Positions 44,555 through 54,185 of a stretch of 64,000 nucleotides of DNA are shown one piece after another. Both the position numbers and the translations under genes were made by a program. Each line of letters opens with the position of its first letter. Positions within the stretch are counted from its first letter, which is position 1. The stretch is from an uncultured Alphaproteobacteria bacterium (GTDB lineage Bacteria; Pseudomonadota; Alphaproteobacteria; Thalassobaculales; Thalassobaculaceae): the NCBI GenBank assembly GCA_902629125.1, contig CACOPQ010000004.1, positions 62,001 to 126,000 on the forward strand. The letters are read 5' to 3'. Below the pieces are notes generated by a model that was not told the DNA's origin, ran no database searches, and saw nothing but the letters and a program-made list of their open reading frames with translations.

Positions 44555-45163
44555 TTGCCGAAATTTTTATTTAAATACTCATGGCCTCTTTTAACCTACT
44601 CGATTCTGATTCTTCTTGGAAATGCCACTTTGGCTGAACCAACAAAAAACGAATTAATATCACGAATGCAAAACGGCGGAACAGTTATTTACATAAGGCA
44701 TGCATCCACGGAGAAGGATTATGCTGATCAAGTTACAGCTGACGTGAATAATGGTTCAACTCAAAGAGTGCTAAGTGAAAAGGGATGGCATGAAGCTGTG
44801 CACATCGGAAATGCCTTTTCATTCTACAAAATACCTGTGGAAAAAGTTATAACTAGCGAATATTTTAGAGCGTGGCAGACTGCTTGGTTAGCATTCAACC
44901 AATATTCAAAAGATCCAAACTTAAACTTCCTCCCATTTGAAGATTACACGCCCGCTCAGACAGCGCAGATGAAAAAGACAATCACTCCGTATTTATCAAC
45001 AATCCCTAAATCAGGTAAAAATATCGTTATAGTGGCACATGATGATCCATTCGAAGCTGCAACCGGCATTTATCCGGAACCAATGGGAATAAGCTATATT
45101 ATAGAACCACAAGGTAATAATAAGTTTAAAATACTCGGCGCGATCAAAGTAAATAAATGGTAA
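44555..45163 (+). CDS. Secreted histidine phosphatase family protein
   Basis: A 202-residue protein with a signal peptide (residues 1-27, ending NATLA) and a histidine-phosphatase core. The nucleophile motif is IYIRHAST near residue 51, followed by EKVITSEYFRAWQTA and the second catalytic histidine in IVAHDDPFEA. It would act in the periplasm on a phosphate ester. The start is TTG with AGGAGATTCG in front. The C-terminus has GISYIIEPQGNNKFK, seen in secreted relatives. Substrate unknown; stands alone. Confidence 0.85.
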   Translation: MPKFLFKYSWPLLTYSILILLGNATLAEPTKNELISRMQNGGTVIYIRHASTEKDYADQVTADVNNGSTQRVLSEKGWHEAVHIGNAFSFYKIPVEKVITSEYFRAWQTAWLAFNQYSKDPNLNFLPFEDYTPAQTAQMKKTITPYLSTIPKSGKNIVIVAHDDPFEAATGIYPEPMGISYIIEPQGNNKFKILGAIKVNKW

Positions 45164-45374
45164 TAAAAGCAAGTATTAAATCGCTGTCCCGAATAAACAT
45201 AACCTTTTAACCAAATTATAAATTTTCTTTCAAAGGCAGACTTGATATTTGTTTTTTAAAATCGGCGATGAAAACGATTTTTTCTAAAATGTCTTATTTT
45301 ACTTCTAAAAAATCAATGGTCCGTCTTGATAGTTTGCATATATTCAAGTTCAGAGAAACAGTAGGAACATTGAA

Positions 45375-46262
45375 ATGGATAAAATTAGAATTCAATTTAC
45401 GCTATTTTCGGCTTTTTATTCTCCACTCATATCAACAATGTCGGGAGGATTTTTAAAAGAAGAGGGATTGGATCCGGAATGGTCGGTGGCGCCTGCGGGC
45501 ACATCGGCTATCGCAGCACTTGAGGAAGGCACAGTTGACATTGTCCAGTCAGCCCTGAGCCAAGCGTTTGGACCTCTCTCTAGAGGAGAGACGCCAAGCG
45601 CAACTCATTTTGCTCAGGTAAATGAGATGGACGGTTTTTTTATAACTGCGAGAGAAAAAGACTCAAACTTTACATGGGATAAGTTAGAAGGCGCCGACGT
45701 TGTTCTTTTTGGGAGTGGACAACCTCTTGCGATGTTTAAATACGCATGCTTCAAGGCAGGAATAAGTTTTGAAAAAATTAATGCGATATACCCTGGCGGT
45801 GCTGCTGATATAGACTCTGCATTCCGCAACGGTAAAGGGCAATATGTTCAACAACAAGGTCCATTCCCACAACAACTAGAGGCAGATAATGTTGGCTCTG
45901 TCGTCGCAAACGTAGGACCTATGATAGGTCCATGCGGGTTTTCGAGCTTGGCTTCAGTACCGGAATGGCTAGAAACCGATATGGCAGCTAGGTTTATGCG
46001 GGCGTATAGTCGAACCCGAAAATATATGTTGAGCACGCCAGCAAGTGAAATATCAGCGGCTCAGAAACCATATTTCCCCAATATTGATCAGCTTGTATTA
46101 GAAAATTGCATTGAAACCTACCAAAATCTCGGGTGTTGGACGCCACACACGAATATTACTGAAGAAGCTTATCAAGCCACACTCGATATTTTTGAATATA
46201 ATGGTTTGATTAACGAGAGGTTTCCGTACGATAAAGTATGCAGAGGAATAAATTTCAGCTGA
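45375..46262 (+). CDS. NMT1/THI5-like (SsuA-type) substrate-binding protein without signal peptide
   Basis: A 295-residue periplasmic-binding-protein fold (type II). FSAFYSPLISTMSGGFLKEE (11-30) and GLDPEW, then GTSAIAALEEGTVDIVQSAL are typical of NMT1/SsuA-like proteins for pyrimidine precursors, sulfonates or nitrate. No signal peptide or lipobox is present: the protein starts MDKIRIQFTLF directly in the first beta-strand. No ABC permease or ATPase is adjacent. It may thus be a cytosolic enzyme or sensor, as in the THI5 group, rather than a transporter part. The ATG follows AGGAAC. Confidence 0.85.
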   Translation: MDKIRIQFTLFSAFYSPLISTMSGGFLKEEGLDPEWSVAPAGTSAIAALEEGTVDIVQSALSQAFGPLSRGETPSATHFAQVNEMDGFFITAREKDSNFTWDKLEGADVVLFGSGQPLAMFKYACFKAGISFEKINAIYPGGAADIDSAFRNGKGQYVQQQGPFPQQLEADNVGSVVANVGPMIGPCGFSSLASVPEWLETDMAARFMRAYSRTRKYMLSTPASEISAAQKPYFPNIDQLVLENCIETYQNLGCWTPHTNITEEAYQATLDIFEYNGLINERFPYDKVCRGINFS

Positions 46263-46656
46263 TAAAAGTGCGGTTTATAAGCAGGCTTTTTTTGAAAGTT
46301 CACGGCTTCGCTTACAGCAGCTAAAAATACATCAACTATCGGAAAGACTTATCTCCTTCGCTGTAATTTGGCCTTTTAGATTCTCTTTGAAGCTTTCGCC
46401 GAAAAAATATTATAAATTTAACGCATCGTTGTTTGTGTTATGTTATCGATAATGTTGACCGCTTTCTTTCGCAGGGATCTTTAAAAAAATTAGGTCGCAA
46501 GTTTGGCGAAGTTGACTTTTCCCTCAAGTATGTACGAGGTCATAATGTTCCGTCGCGATGTTTGTTAGAGGGACTACTATGCGGAACTGCCAATTGGCCT
46601 TGTAACTAGCCAGCAAATGCTATTAGCTAGTTTAGTTGCTTAGAAGGTGTATTTGA
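46263..46656. other. Gap of about 390 bases with an unassigned 58-codon frame
   Basis: From a TTG at 46433 the plus strand is open to TAG at 46607: MCYVIDNVDRFLSQGSLKKL, then GRKFGEVDFSLKYVRGHNVP and SRCLLEGLLCGTANWPCN. Upstream the frame stays open to 46391. It reads like protein but has no convincing ribosome site, and no family is recognised. Otherwise nothing is seen. Confidence 0.25.
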
Positions 46657-48285
46657 ATGACGGATTATTTTAATTTAGGCGATTATTCTCGGCATGTGAC
46701 CCTAAACAGCGAGAGCCAAACCTGGTTTGATCGAGCCATGGTATGGTTATTCGCATATAATCATGAGGAGGCGATCGAGTGTTTTGAGAAAGCAATTGCA
46801 GCCGACTCTGAGTGTGCATTTGCGTATTGGGGTGTCGCATACGCGGTTGGCCCTAACTACAATAAGCACTGGGACGTTTTTACGCCGAAAGAAAAAGGAC
46901 CCGTCCTCGAGAAAGCCCATAAGTTTTTGCAGGCTGGTTTAGCCTTGCCTTCACTTTCAAACTTAGAAAAATTGCTTCTCGAAGCTTTGGTTCAACGTTA
47001 CCCACAAAATCCAGATATAGAAGATTTTCAAGAGTATACTGATGCTTTTGCCAGCGCTATGCAACCGGTCTATCGTGAATATGCTAATGACTTAGATGTA
47101 TGTTTTGTTTATGCCGAAGCATTGATGAATAGAACTCCTTGGAAGCTTTGGAATTTTTGGAAAGGAATACCTAATCCTAAAGGTTCCGCGGTCGAGGCCA
47201 TGGCTGTTTTGGAGGATGCCTTTGACAGCTTTCCCTCTGCGTGGAAACATGCTGGCTTGTTGCATATGTACATTCATTTGATGGAAATGTCCCCTCACCC
47301 AGAAAAAGCATTACGACATGGAGACATTTTAACTGATTTAATTCCCGATGCTGGACATCTTGTGCATATGGCAACACATATTGATGTGCTTTGTGGCGAT
47401 TATCAAAATGTGCTGTCTCGTAATCTTTTAGCTTCTAAAGTGGACAATGCGTTCAAGCTTTATGCTGGTGCAGATAACTTTTATGCGCTTTATCGTATGC
47501 ATAATCTTCACTTTGCCATCTACGGAGCTATGTTTTTAGGCCAGAAAGCTGCCGCTCTTTCTGCTGCCTCACGCTTGCGAGAAGAAGTACCAGACGAAGT
47601 GGTTAAATTATATCCAGATATTTTTGAAACTTTTGTTGCTGCTGCACCACATGTTTACATACGTTTCGGCATGTGGGACGAAATTATAAAACTGCATCAA
47701 CCAGTTGACACAGAACTTTATGTAACAACAAATGCTCTTCTTTATTATGCAAAGGCCGTTGCTTGCGCAAACTTGGGTAAGCACTCTGACGCAGAAAATT
47801 ACGTATTAAATTTCGCCAAAGCTTATGCTGAAGTTCCTGATAGCCGCTACATGTTCAACAACAAATCTCGCGATATACTTGGGTTAGCCGAGGAAATGAT
47901 GCGAGGTGAGGTTGCGTTTAAATTGGGCGAAAAGACGGTGGGTTTAAATCATCTTAGAAAAGCTGTTGAGTTAGATGACAATCTTAGATATGAGGAGCCC
48001 TGGTCATGGCCAGTTCCAACACGTCATGCCTTGGGAGCTTTACTCCTAGAGGCTGGTGAATATGATGAAGCTGAAGCGGTATATAGAGCTGATCTCGGTT
48101 TGGACGAAAAGCTTCCGCGGCCCAGTCAGCACCCAAAAAATGTTTGGGCATTGCATGGACTGCACGAGTGCCTGAGAAATAAAAAGGATAAAACGGAATT
48201 ACCTCACGTCGCGTTACTACTGCAACAAGCCGAGGCCCGCGCTGATATAAAGATACGCGCGAGCTGCCTCTGCCGAGGTGAGTAA
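46657..48285 (+). CDS. Tetratricopeptide repeat protein
   Basis: A 542-residue all-helical protein without signal peptide. Early TPR units include FAYNHEEAIECFEKAIAADS and CAFAYWGVAYAVGPNYN. A conserved core LLHMYIHLMEMSPHPEKAL, then GHLVHMATHIDVLCGDYQNV, contains several His and Asp residues that could bind metal. The C-terminus has ALGALLLEAGEYDEAEAVY, another TPR. This matches a bacterial family usually annotated only as TPR protein. Its role is unknown. The gene is single, with a GGTG ribosome site before the ATG. Confidence 0.85.
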   Translation: MTDYFNLGDYSRHVTLNSESQTWFDRAMVWLFAYNHEEAIECFEKAIAADSECAFAYWGVAYAVGPNYNKHWDVFTPKEKGPVLEKAHKFLQAGLALPSLSNLEKLLLEALVQRYPQNPDIEDFQEYTDAFASAMQPVYREYANDLDVCFVYAEALMNRTPWKLWNFWKGIPNPKGSAVEAMAVLEDAFDSFPSAWKHAGLLHMYIHLMEMSPHPEKALRHGDILTDLIPDAGHLVHMATHIDVLCGDYQNVLSRNLLASKVDNAFKLYAGADNFYALYRMHNLHFAIYGAMFLGQKAAALSAASRLREEVPDEVVKLYPDIFETFVAAAPHVYIRFGMWDEIIKLHQPVDTELYVTTNALLYYAKAVACANLGKHSDAENYVLNFAKAYAEVPDSRYMFNNKSRDILGLAEEMMRGEVAFKLGEKTVGLNHLRKAVELDDNLRYEEPWSWPVPTRHALGALLLEAGEYDEAEAVYRADLGLDEKLPRPSQHPKNVWALHGLHECLRNKKDKTELPHVALLLQQAEARADIKIRASCLCRGE

Positions 48286-48435
48286 AAGAATTGCGGCCAT
48301 GTTTTTTAACGGTGTAAGCTAACTAAACCAATGAAGCCCGGCTCTGTTAAATGCCGATTACAAAAAAATATTTTTAAAAATACCGTCTGTAACATGTTAA
48401 AATAAAGCTGACTTAAGGCATAGTTGATTTAAAAA

Positions 48436-48723
48436 CTAGTCTGTCTGATAGAAGTAAGATACTTCACCCTCTTGCATCGAACTGTCTGTTAATGTTTCGC
48501 CCAGGCTTTTTCGAAAATTTTCCCGAGCCGGTAAGTTGCTTGCCGCAGACTGTGCGTCTGGATAAAGCGCAATTGAAACAACCGAAGTTGGGCTGGTCTT
48601 TATATTGATCACTAATTCTAGCGTTGGAAATGCCTCATCTCGTATCTTATCATAGGTAATTTCTGCTTTGTTTAATGCTTCCGCCGATTCAAACTCTAGC
48701 TTTGTAATTCTTCCTACACTCAT
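48436..48723 (-). CDS. Hypothetical 95-residue protein
   Basis: A small soluble protein beginning MSVGRITKLEFESAEALNKA, with a middle strand LELVINIKTSPTSVVSIALY and a C-terminal EGEVSYFYQ. The alternating strand-helix layout suggests a ferredoxin-like dimeric barrel (ABM/NIPSNAP style), but this is only a guess at fold. A clear CAGGAGAC ribosome site precedes the ATG. It converges with the TPR gene. No family is recognised. Confidence 0.6.
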   Translation of the reverse strand: MSVGRITKLEFESAEALNKAEITYDKIRDEAFPTLELVINIKTSPTSVVSIALYPDAQSAASNLPARENFRKSLGETLTDSSMQEGEVSYFYQTD

Positions 48724-49478
48724 AATAGTCTCCTGGATAATTCGTTTTAAAAAGGTGTACTTTATCCAAATTTAATTATTAAACGAAAGCAATGGTCGGA
48801 TACGAAGATACACACACTTGATGTTTCAAAGACATCTTAGTGGTACACTAGTTGGTTCGACAGAACAGGGAGCTCCACATTCGCGCACTCATGGCGGCAC
48901 TCGACGCCTCTAAGAGCAATGAATTCGATGTAGATGATTCTAGTCGCTAAATACAAAAGTAGATAGCGCTAGCAGCCACGATAGATCCTAAAAAGGATTA
49001 GGGCGGTGTATATGATGGTTGAGGATAACTAATGGGCGATCCAAGATGAAACGTTAAACAAAAAAGAATTAAGGCCGGATCAGTATTACTCCCTGTTTAT
49101 ATTTCCAACCGTTCTCACCCGGCACGACAAAGCATCATGCAGCACGCAGAACAAGTGCAAGGTAATATATGGTATCCACAGTTCGGACATACGGTTGGGG
49201 GTTATGGCGCACCAAGGGCACGCTGCGGAAAAACCTTTATGCCGAGCTTCCCAGTCGTATGAATACACTATATCAGTGTCATTGCTAACAGTGCTACTGA
49301 TTCATAGTAGGAATTATGAAGAAGCTATCAAAACTAACGTCATTAATCCTTTACCATTAATTATAAGCATTTTAGTGCTTGTAGAGCACTACCTCGCATT
49401 AAATGTTCTATGCACTTGATAAAGAAATTTATAAAAGCACATTAATTAAATATCAGTAATTGGTTAAAGTCTGATCTG
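48724..49478. other. 755-base gap with scraps of possible coding sequence
   Basis: Protein-like fragments occur without starts: on the plus strand near 48866-48949 (RELHIRALMAALDASKSNEF), and on the minus strand near 48952-49020, where FLGSIVAASAIYFCI resembles a membrane helix. Around 49110-49200 the minus strand has CPNCGYHILPCTCSACC, a Cys-rich stretch of 27 codons behind a stop, adjacent in another frame to ACPWC. These may be eroded small genes; none can be called intact. Confidence 0.3.
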
Positions 49479-50693
49479 ATGGTTGGTAAGAAAAGAAAAA
49501 TTTATGACGTGATCGTTTGTGGTGGCGGAATGACAGGCGCAGCTATGGCTCTATGCCTGGCAAATTTAAAATTGAATGTTGCCCTTCTAGAGACCGCTTT
49601 GCCACAGCCATTCTCAAAAAAACAGCGATTTGATCTTCGCGTCTCAGCGTTAAGTGCTCAGACTGTTTTACTTTTAAAAACTTTAGATGTATGGGAAGAC
49701 ATCTTGAAAACGCGATGCCATCCTTACCGAAGGCTGAGGGTTTGGGAAAATCCGAAGCTTGGAGATGTAATATTCAATGCCGACAACATCGACGAGCCGC
49801 AAATAGGCTTTATAGCAGAAAATCGCATTGTACAATTAGCATTGTGGAAGAAAATAAAGACAAAGAAACGGGTAACTACGTATTGCAGCACCACGTGGAG
49901 ACAATTTAAATATTGCGGTGATAAAGTTTTAGTCGACCTGCAAAATGGCGAACAGATAGCTGGGGATTTGCTGATTGGAGCAGACGGCGCTCAATCTGGC
50001 GTACGTAGAGAATTTCAAATACCCTCTTCCTTTTATAAATATGGTCAATCCTGTCTCGTAGCTTCAGTGCGTGCAAAAGAAGCGGAAAAAGATATGACCT
50101 GGCAGCGCTTTTCAAAAACGGGGCCCCAGGCATTTCTTCCGCTCTCTAAAGATTATGCATCGATAGTATGGTATCATCAAACAGAACAAATTAATAAACT
50201 AGTCCAGTTGGATGAGAGGGATCTCGCTTTAAAGATAATGGACTCCTTTCCAAACGAATTAGGTGTTGTGGAGGTTATTCAAAAGGGATGTTTTCCTTTA
50301 CACAAAAGTCACGCGTCTAACTACATTAAGCCTCGGCTTGCTCTTATCGGTGACTCCGCTCACACAATAAATCCACTCGCTGGTCAGGGAGCAAACTTGG
50401 GATTCCAGGACGTTATTTGCCTAAACAATGTTATAAATACGGCGCTGATAAATGGTGAGGATTGGTCATCAACGAGTGTGCTAAAACGTTATGAGATTAA
50501 AAGGAAAATATTTAATTCGATCATGATGAATGCAATAGATATCATTTATCATGGTTTTAGTAATGATGTGGTACCAATACGTTTTATTCGAAATAAAATA
50601 ATGTCATTCGCTAATGTTCCCATGATAAACAACTTAATCATGCGTTATGCCACCGGGCTTGGAATGGAATTGCCTGTCAATTTTGAAAGATAA
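49479..50693 (+). CDS. UbiH/UbiF/COQ6-type FAD-dependent monooxygenase
   Basis: A 404-residue class A flavoprotein hydroxylase. DVIVCGGGMTGAAMALCLA (10-28) binds ADP of FAD, LLIGADGAQSGVRREF is the DG motif, and LALIGDSAHTINPLAGQGAN with LGFQD is the second FAD motif. This last wording (NPLAGQGxNLGxxD) is the ubiquinone-hydroxylase signature, so a role in ubiquinone ring hydroxylation is likely, though other aromatic substrates remain possible. The usual MRxD variation cannot separate UbiH, UbiF, UbiM and UbiL here. Single gene, ATG start. Confidence 0.88.
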   Translation: MVGKKRKIYDVIVCGGGMTGAAMALCLANLKLNVALLETALPQPFSKKQRFDLRVSALSAQTVLLLKTLDVWEDILKTRCHPYRRLRVWENPKLGDVIFNADNIDEPQIGFIAENRIVQLALWKKIKTKKRVTTYCSTTWRQFKYCGDKVLVDLQNGEQIAGDLLIGADGAQSGVRREFQIPSSFYKYGQSCLVASVRAKEAEKDMTWQRFSKTGPQAFLPLSKDYASIVWYHQTEQINKLVQLDERDLALKIMDSFPNELGVVEVIQKGCFPLHKSHASNYIKPRLALIGDSAHTINPLAGQGANLGFQDVICLNNVINTALINGEDWSSTSVLKRYEIKRKIFNSIMMNAIDIIYHGFSNDVVPIRFIRNKIMSFANVPMINNLIMRYATGLGMELPVNFER

Positions 50694-50925
50694 CCTTACT
50701 AAACACATAAAGTAATCACGTCAAACCATTGTTTTTATTTTAAAAAATCTGCTCTACATTTTTCTTCAAGTAAATGAACCCTTCCGAACTTATTTTGAAG
50801 ACAATCAAAATTGGTTGAATACGATTACGCACGAGGAGCGGGTCATGCATGCGAATGATTTGCATTCGCAACCATTAATCAATATAAAGTAGATATCAAT
50901 CTACATTTTTATTACGAGAACTGAA

Positions 50926-52413
50926 ATGACCGAATTAAAAAAGTATGAAATTTTCATCAACGGGGAATGGAAAAAGCCAAATTCAGGAGAGTATCTGAAG
51001 AGTTATTATCCTTTTACGGGGAAAGAGTGGGCACTTATTCCTAGGTGTAACGAAACAGATGCGCACCTTGCTGTAAGCGCTGCTAAACAAGCAATGGAAG
51101 CTGATGAATGGCGGAGCTTAAATGCAACACAACGCGGTCATTTGTTGCGTAGATTGGGCGATATAATCGGAGAACATGCAGAGCGCCTGGGCAAAATCGA
51201 AGTCCAGGATAATGGAAAATTGATCGCTGAGATGGGCATGCAGTGCAGCTACCTCCCACAATGGTTCTATTATTATGGTGGTTTGGCAGATAAAATAGAG
51301 GGCGCTGTTCTTCCAATCGATAAACCAGACACCTTTACCTATACACGCCATGAACCACTTGGCGTTTGTGTAATGATAACTCCGTGGAACTCACCTCTTT
51401 TGCTACTTGCAATGAAATTGGCTCCAGCTCTTGCTGCAGGTAATGCGGTAGTTGTGAAACCCTCTGAATTTACGTCCGCATCAACACTTGAATTAGCGAA
51501 CCTAGTTAAAGAGGCAGGGTTTCCAGATGGCGTTTTCAATGTAATAACCGGTTACGGACCTGAGGTAGGTGAGGCTCTCGTGACACATCCAGATGTCGCG
51601 CGCGTCGCGTTTACTGGAGGTCCGATTAGCGGAGCAAATGTTTATGAGAAAGCGGCAGCGAGTCTTAAGAAAGTTAGTTTAGAGTTAGGCGGCAAGTCGC
51701 CAAATATCGTATTTGACGACTGCAACATCGAAAACGCTGTAAAAGGAGCTATTTCAGGTATCTTCGCCGCTTCCGGTCAAACTTGTATCGCGGGTTCGAG
51801 ACTGCTTGTTCAAAAAACCATTCACAATGAGTTTACTGATAAGCTAGTAGAATTTGCAAAAACTGCGAAAATAGGGGATCCTATGTTGCCTGACACGCAA
51901 GTCGGACCAGTTACAACTCAACCACAATTTCAAAAAATACTGGGATATATGGATATAGCCCGCGAAGACGGTGCTGAATGTATACTTGGTGGTGGTAGAC
52001 CAACTGACCCTGAATGCGCCGACGGTTGGTTCGTGGAACCAACTATCTTCGCAGGTGTAGATAATAAAATGCGCATTGCACAGGAAGAGGTCTTTGGTCC
52101 AGTCCTCTCTATTATCCCCTTCGAAGATGAGGATGAAGCTGTTGAGATTGCAAATGACGTAATTTACGGACTAGCGTCTGGAATATGGACTGGCGACATC
52201 AGACGTGCAATGGAAATTCCAAAACGGATTAAGTCAGGTACTGTTTGGGTAAACACATACAGAGCGTTAAGTTACATCGCTCCCTTCGGTGGCTATAAAC
52301 AGTCCGGGTTAGGCCGAGAAAATGGGCAAAAAGCAATAGAAGAGTACATGCAAACTAAGGCTGTCTGGATATCAACAGCAAAAGAGACACCAAATCCATT
52401 TATCATGCGTTAA
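50926..52413 (+). CDS. NAD(P)-dependent aldehyde dehydrogenase
   Basis: A 495-residue aldehyde dehydrogenase. ITPWNSPLLLLAMKLAPALA (151-170), VKPSE (177-181), the general base E253 in LELGGKSPN and the nucleophile C287 in SGQTCIAGSRLL are all present, followed by EEVFGPVLSIIPF. It oxidises an aldehyde to a carboxylic acid without CoA. The sequence type is close to benzaldehyde/betaine/gamma-aminobutyraldehyde branches, not precise enough to choose. It is a single gene; the mandelate-racemase-type gene follows 500 bases later. Confidence 0.92.
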   Translation: MTELKKYEIFINGEWKKPNSGEYLKSYYPFTGKEWALIPRCNETDAHLAVSAAKQAMEADEWRSLNATQRGHLLRRLGDIIGEHAERLGKIEVQDNGKLIAEMGMQCSYLPQWFYYYGGLADKIEGAVLPIDKPDTFTYTRHEPLGVCVMITPWNSPLLLLAMKLAPALAAGNAVVVKPSEFTSASTLELANLVKEAGFPDGVFNVITGYGPEVGEALVTHPDVARVAFTGGPISGANVYEKAAASLKKVSLELGGKSPNIVFDDCNIENAVKGAISGIFAASGQTCIAGSRLLVQKTIHNEFTDKLVEFAKTAKIGDPMLPDTQVGPVTTQPQFQKILGYMDIAREDGAECILGGGRPTDPECADGWFVEPTIFAGVDNKMRIAQEEVFGPVLSIIPFEDEDEAVEIANDVIYGLASGIWTGDIRRAMEIPKRIKSGTVWVNTYRALSYIAPFGGYKQSGLGRENGQKAIEEYMQTKAVWISTAKETPNPFIMR

Positions 52414-52916
52414 ACTACATATTTTCTTAATTAAACAATATGACGCATCGCGAAGAGAAAACACTAACGAAACAAAATCGTTAGTTCATCGCAATGAGAC
52501 ACTAAAGACTACCGTTTGACGATTTGGAGAATATAGCTTGTTGAGCCATCCGATCACTTTTATTTGATAAAAGACCGAATTTAACTAGATTTAGAAAATA
52601 CGCACAACCATTTAATATCTAAAACCGACCCCTGCAATAATGAGAGCTAGCAACTTTTACGGAAAAAATTCATTAGCATAGATCAGAAAGGAGAAAACAA
52701 TCACAAACGCTAATGAATACGGTTGTGGTAGCTAAGTAATCGGCAAGTGCGTGGGCTGGCACGCTCTATCGGAAATGAAATATCTTAAGAAAAAGGCAGA
52801 ATATTTATCAAGGCAGGCTTCAAAATCAGAACAGCCCGCTGCATATTGGGTCCATTTTAATAACAATATATCAACTAAAACTTTAACCTGTTTATGTTAT
52901 CTGATCAGGCCCTTTC
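52414..52916. other. 503-base gap without a firm gene
   Basis: A GTG-initiated 62-codon plus-strand frame (52751-52939) overlaps the next gene and is not convincing, though its middle (MKYLKKKAEYLSRQASKSEQ) looks protein-like. A good ribosome site AAAGGAGAAA at 52688-52697 has no proper ORF behind it, only a short one with early stops, suggesting an eroded gene. Nothing else is seen. Confidence 0.35.
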
Positions 52917-54056
52917 ATGCCTTGCCTACCAAAAACTGACCCTATCAAACTAGCTAAACTGGACCCGATATTACTTCGTGCAAAAATTGATGTACCAGTT
53001 ATTACTTCTTTTGGCATAATTTCTGAACGGACATCTTTATTGATTCGGGCCGAAGATATTGATGGCGCGGTCGGTTGGGGAGAGGTTTTTGGAAACTTTC
53101 CAACCCATGGCGCAGAAAATCGAAAACATATCCTTGAGGACTACATTGCCATATTGGCGCTTTCTAAAAGCTGGAAATCACCTTTAGAAGCTTTTGACAC
53201 AATTACAGCTAAAACACATGTTTTGACTTTACAATCCGGGGAACCAGGGCCCTTTGCACAGTCTATAGCCGGTCTAGACATCGCTCTTTGGGATCTAGCA
53301 GCTCGAAGAGTTAACATGCCATTGTGGAAGTTCCTAGGAGGAAAATGCAATTATATATCAACTTACGCAAGTGGACTTAATCCGACTGGTTTTGAAAATA
53401 TCGTGGAACAAAAAATTACTGAAGGATATAACGCCTTCAAAATTAAAGTTGGTTTTTGTCGAGAGGGAGATTTGCAATCTTTATCTAAAATAAGGAAGTT
53501 GATCGGCGATAGACGCCTTATGATTGACGTAAATCAAGGTTGGGATCTTGCAACAGCACGAGAGAACTGGATTGCTTACTCAGAACACAATTTAGACTGG
53601 ATAGAAGAACCTCTAGCAGCGGATAGTCCTCTTAGCGAATGGAAGGATCTGGCTTTACAACCAGGAGCCCCTATTGCTGCTGGCGAAAACTTGCTTGGCG
53701 ATGAGCAATTTAATAATTATATCAATTCACAATGTTTTGGATTTTTACAACCTGACATGTGCAAGTGGGGCGGGTTTAGCAAGACCTTGCCGCTAGCAAG
53801 AAGATCCTTATCTCATGGAATAACATATTGCCCGCATTTTTTAGCAGGACCGATCGGTTTGCTTGCTTCTGCACATAGTTTGGCGGCCGCCGGAGGCGAT
53901 GGTTTATTAGAAATTGATGCCAATTTTAACCCTATCCGAGAAAACTTAGTCGAAGGCTTACCCAGCATAAAAAATGGCATTATGACTTTGAACGATGCTT
54001 CGGGACTAGGAATTTATCCGGACCCAAAATTTATTAAGAAATATGCTGTCACATAG
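52917..54056 (+). CDS. Enolase superfamily protein, mandelate racemase subgroup
   Basis: A 379-residue TIM-barrel enzyme with a capping N-terminal domain. The KxK catalytic motif is K175/K177 in FKIKVG. The metal ligands are D204 (IDVNQGW), E230 (WIEEP) and E257 (AAGEN). The other side has H307 in YCPHF with D280 in QPDMCKWGG, the His-Asp dyad of the mandelate racemase subgroup. It abstracts the proton next to a carboxylate, giving racemisation or dehydration of an alpha-hydroxy or sugar acid. It heads the cupin, transporter and hydantoinase group at 52.9-60.5 kb. Confidence 0.9.
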   Translation: MPCLPKTDPIKLAKLDPILLRAKIDVPVITSFGIISERTSLLIRAEDIDGAVGWGEVFGNFPTHGAENRKHILEDYIAILALSKSWKSPLEAFDTITAKTHVLTLQSGEPGPFAQSIAGLDIALWDLAARRVNMPLWKFLGGKCNYISTYASGLNPTGFENIVEQKITEGYNAFKIKVGFCREGDLQSLSKIRKLIGDRRLMIDVNQGWDLATARENWIAYSEHNLDWIEEPLAADSPLSEWKDLALQPGAPIAAGENLLGDEQFNNYINSQCFGFLQPDMCKWGGFSKTLPLARRSLSHGITYCPHFLAGPIGLLASAHSLAAAGGDGLLEIDANFNPIRENLVEGLPSIKNGIMTLNDASGLGIYPDPKFIKKYAVT

Positions 54057-54185
54057 GTTCAAACAATAATTGTCCACGTCTTATATTCCAATTAAAGCAA
54101 GAATGGGCTAGGGTTTGAATCATCTTTATAAATAATCAAGATGTTACTGTAGGGAAACTACTTTTCAACTTTTATATTCTGGCCA

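Noticed and set aside
49086-49268. 60-codon minus-strand frame and an overlapping plus-strand frame
   Set aside because: No start signal and mixed Cys-rich fragments in different frames; not supportable as a gene.
52751-52939. 62-codon GTG frame before the racemase-type enolase gene
   Set aside because: It overlaps the enolase start out of frame, lacks a ribosome site at its GTG and resembles no family.
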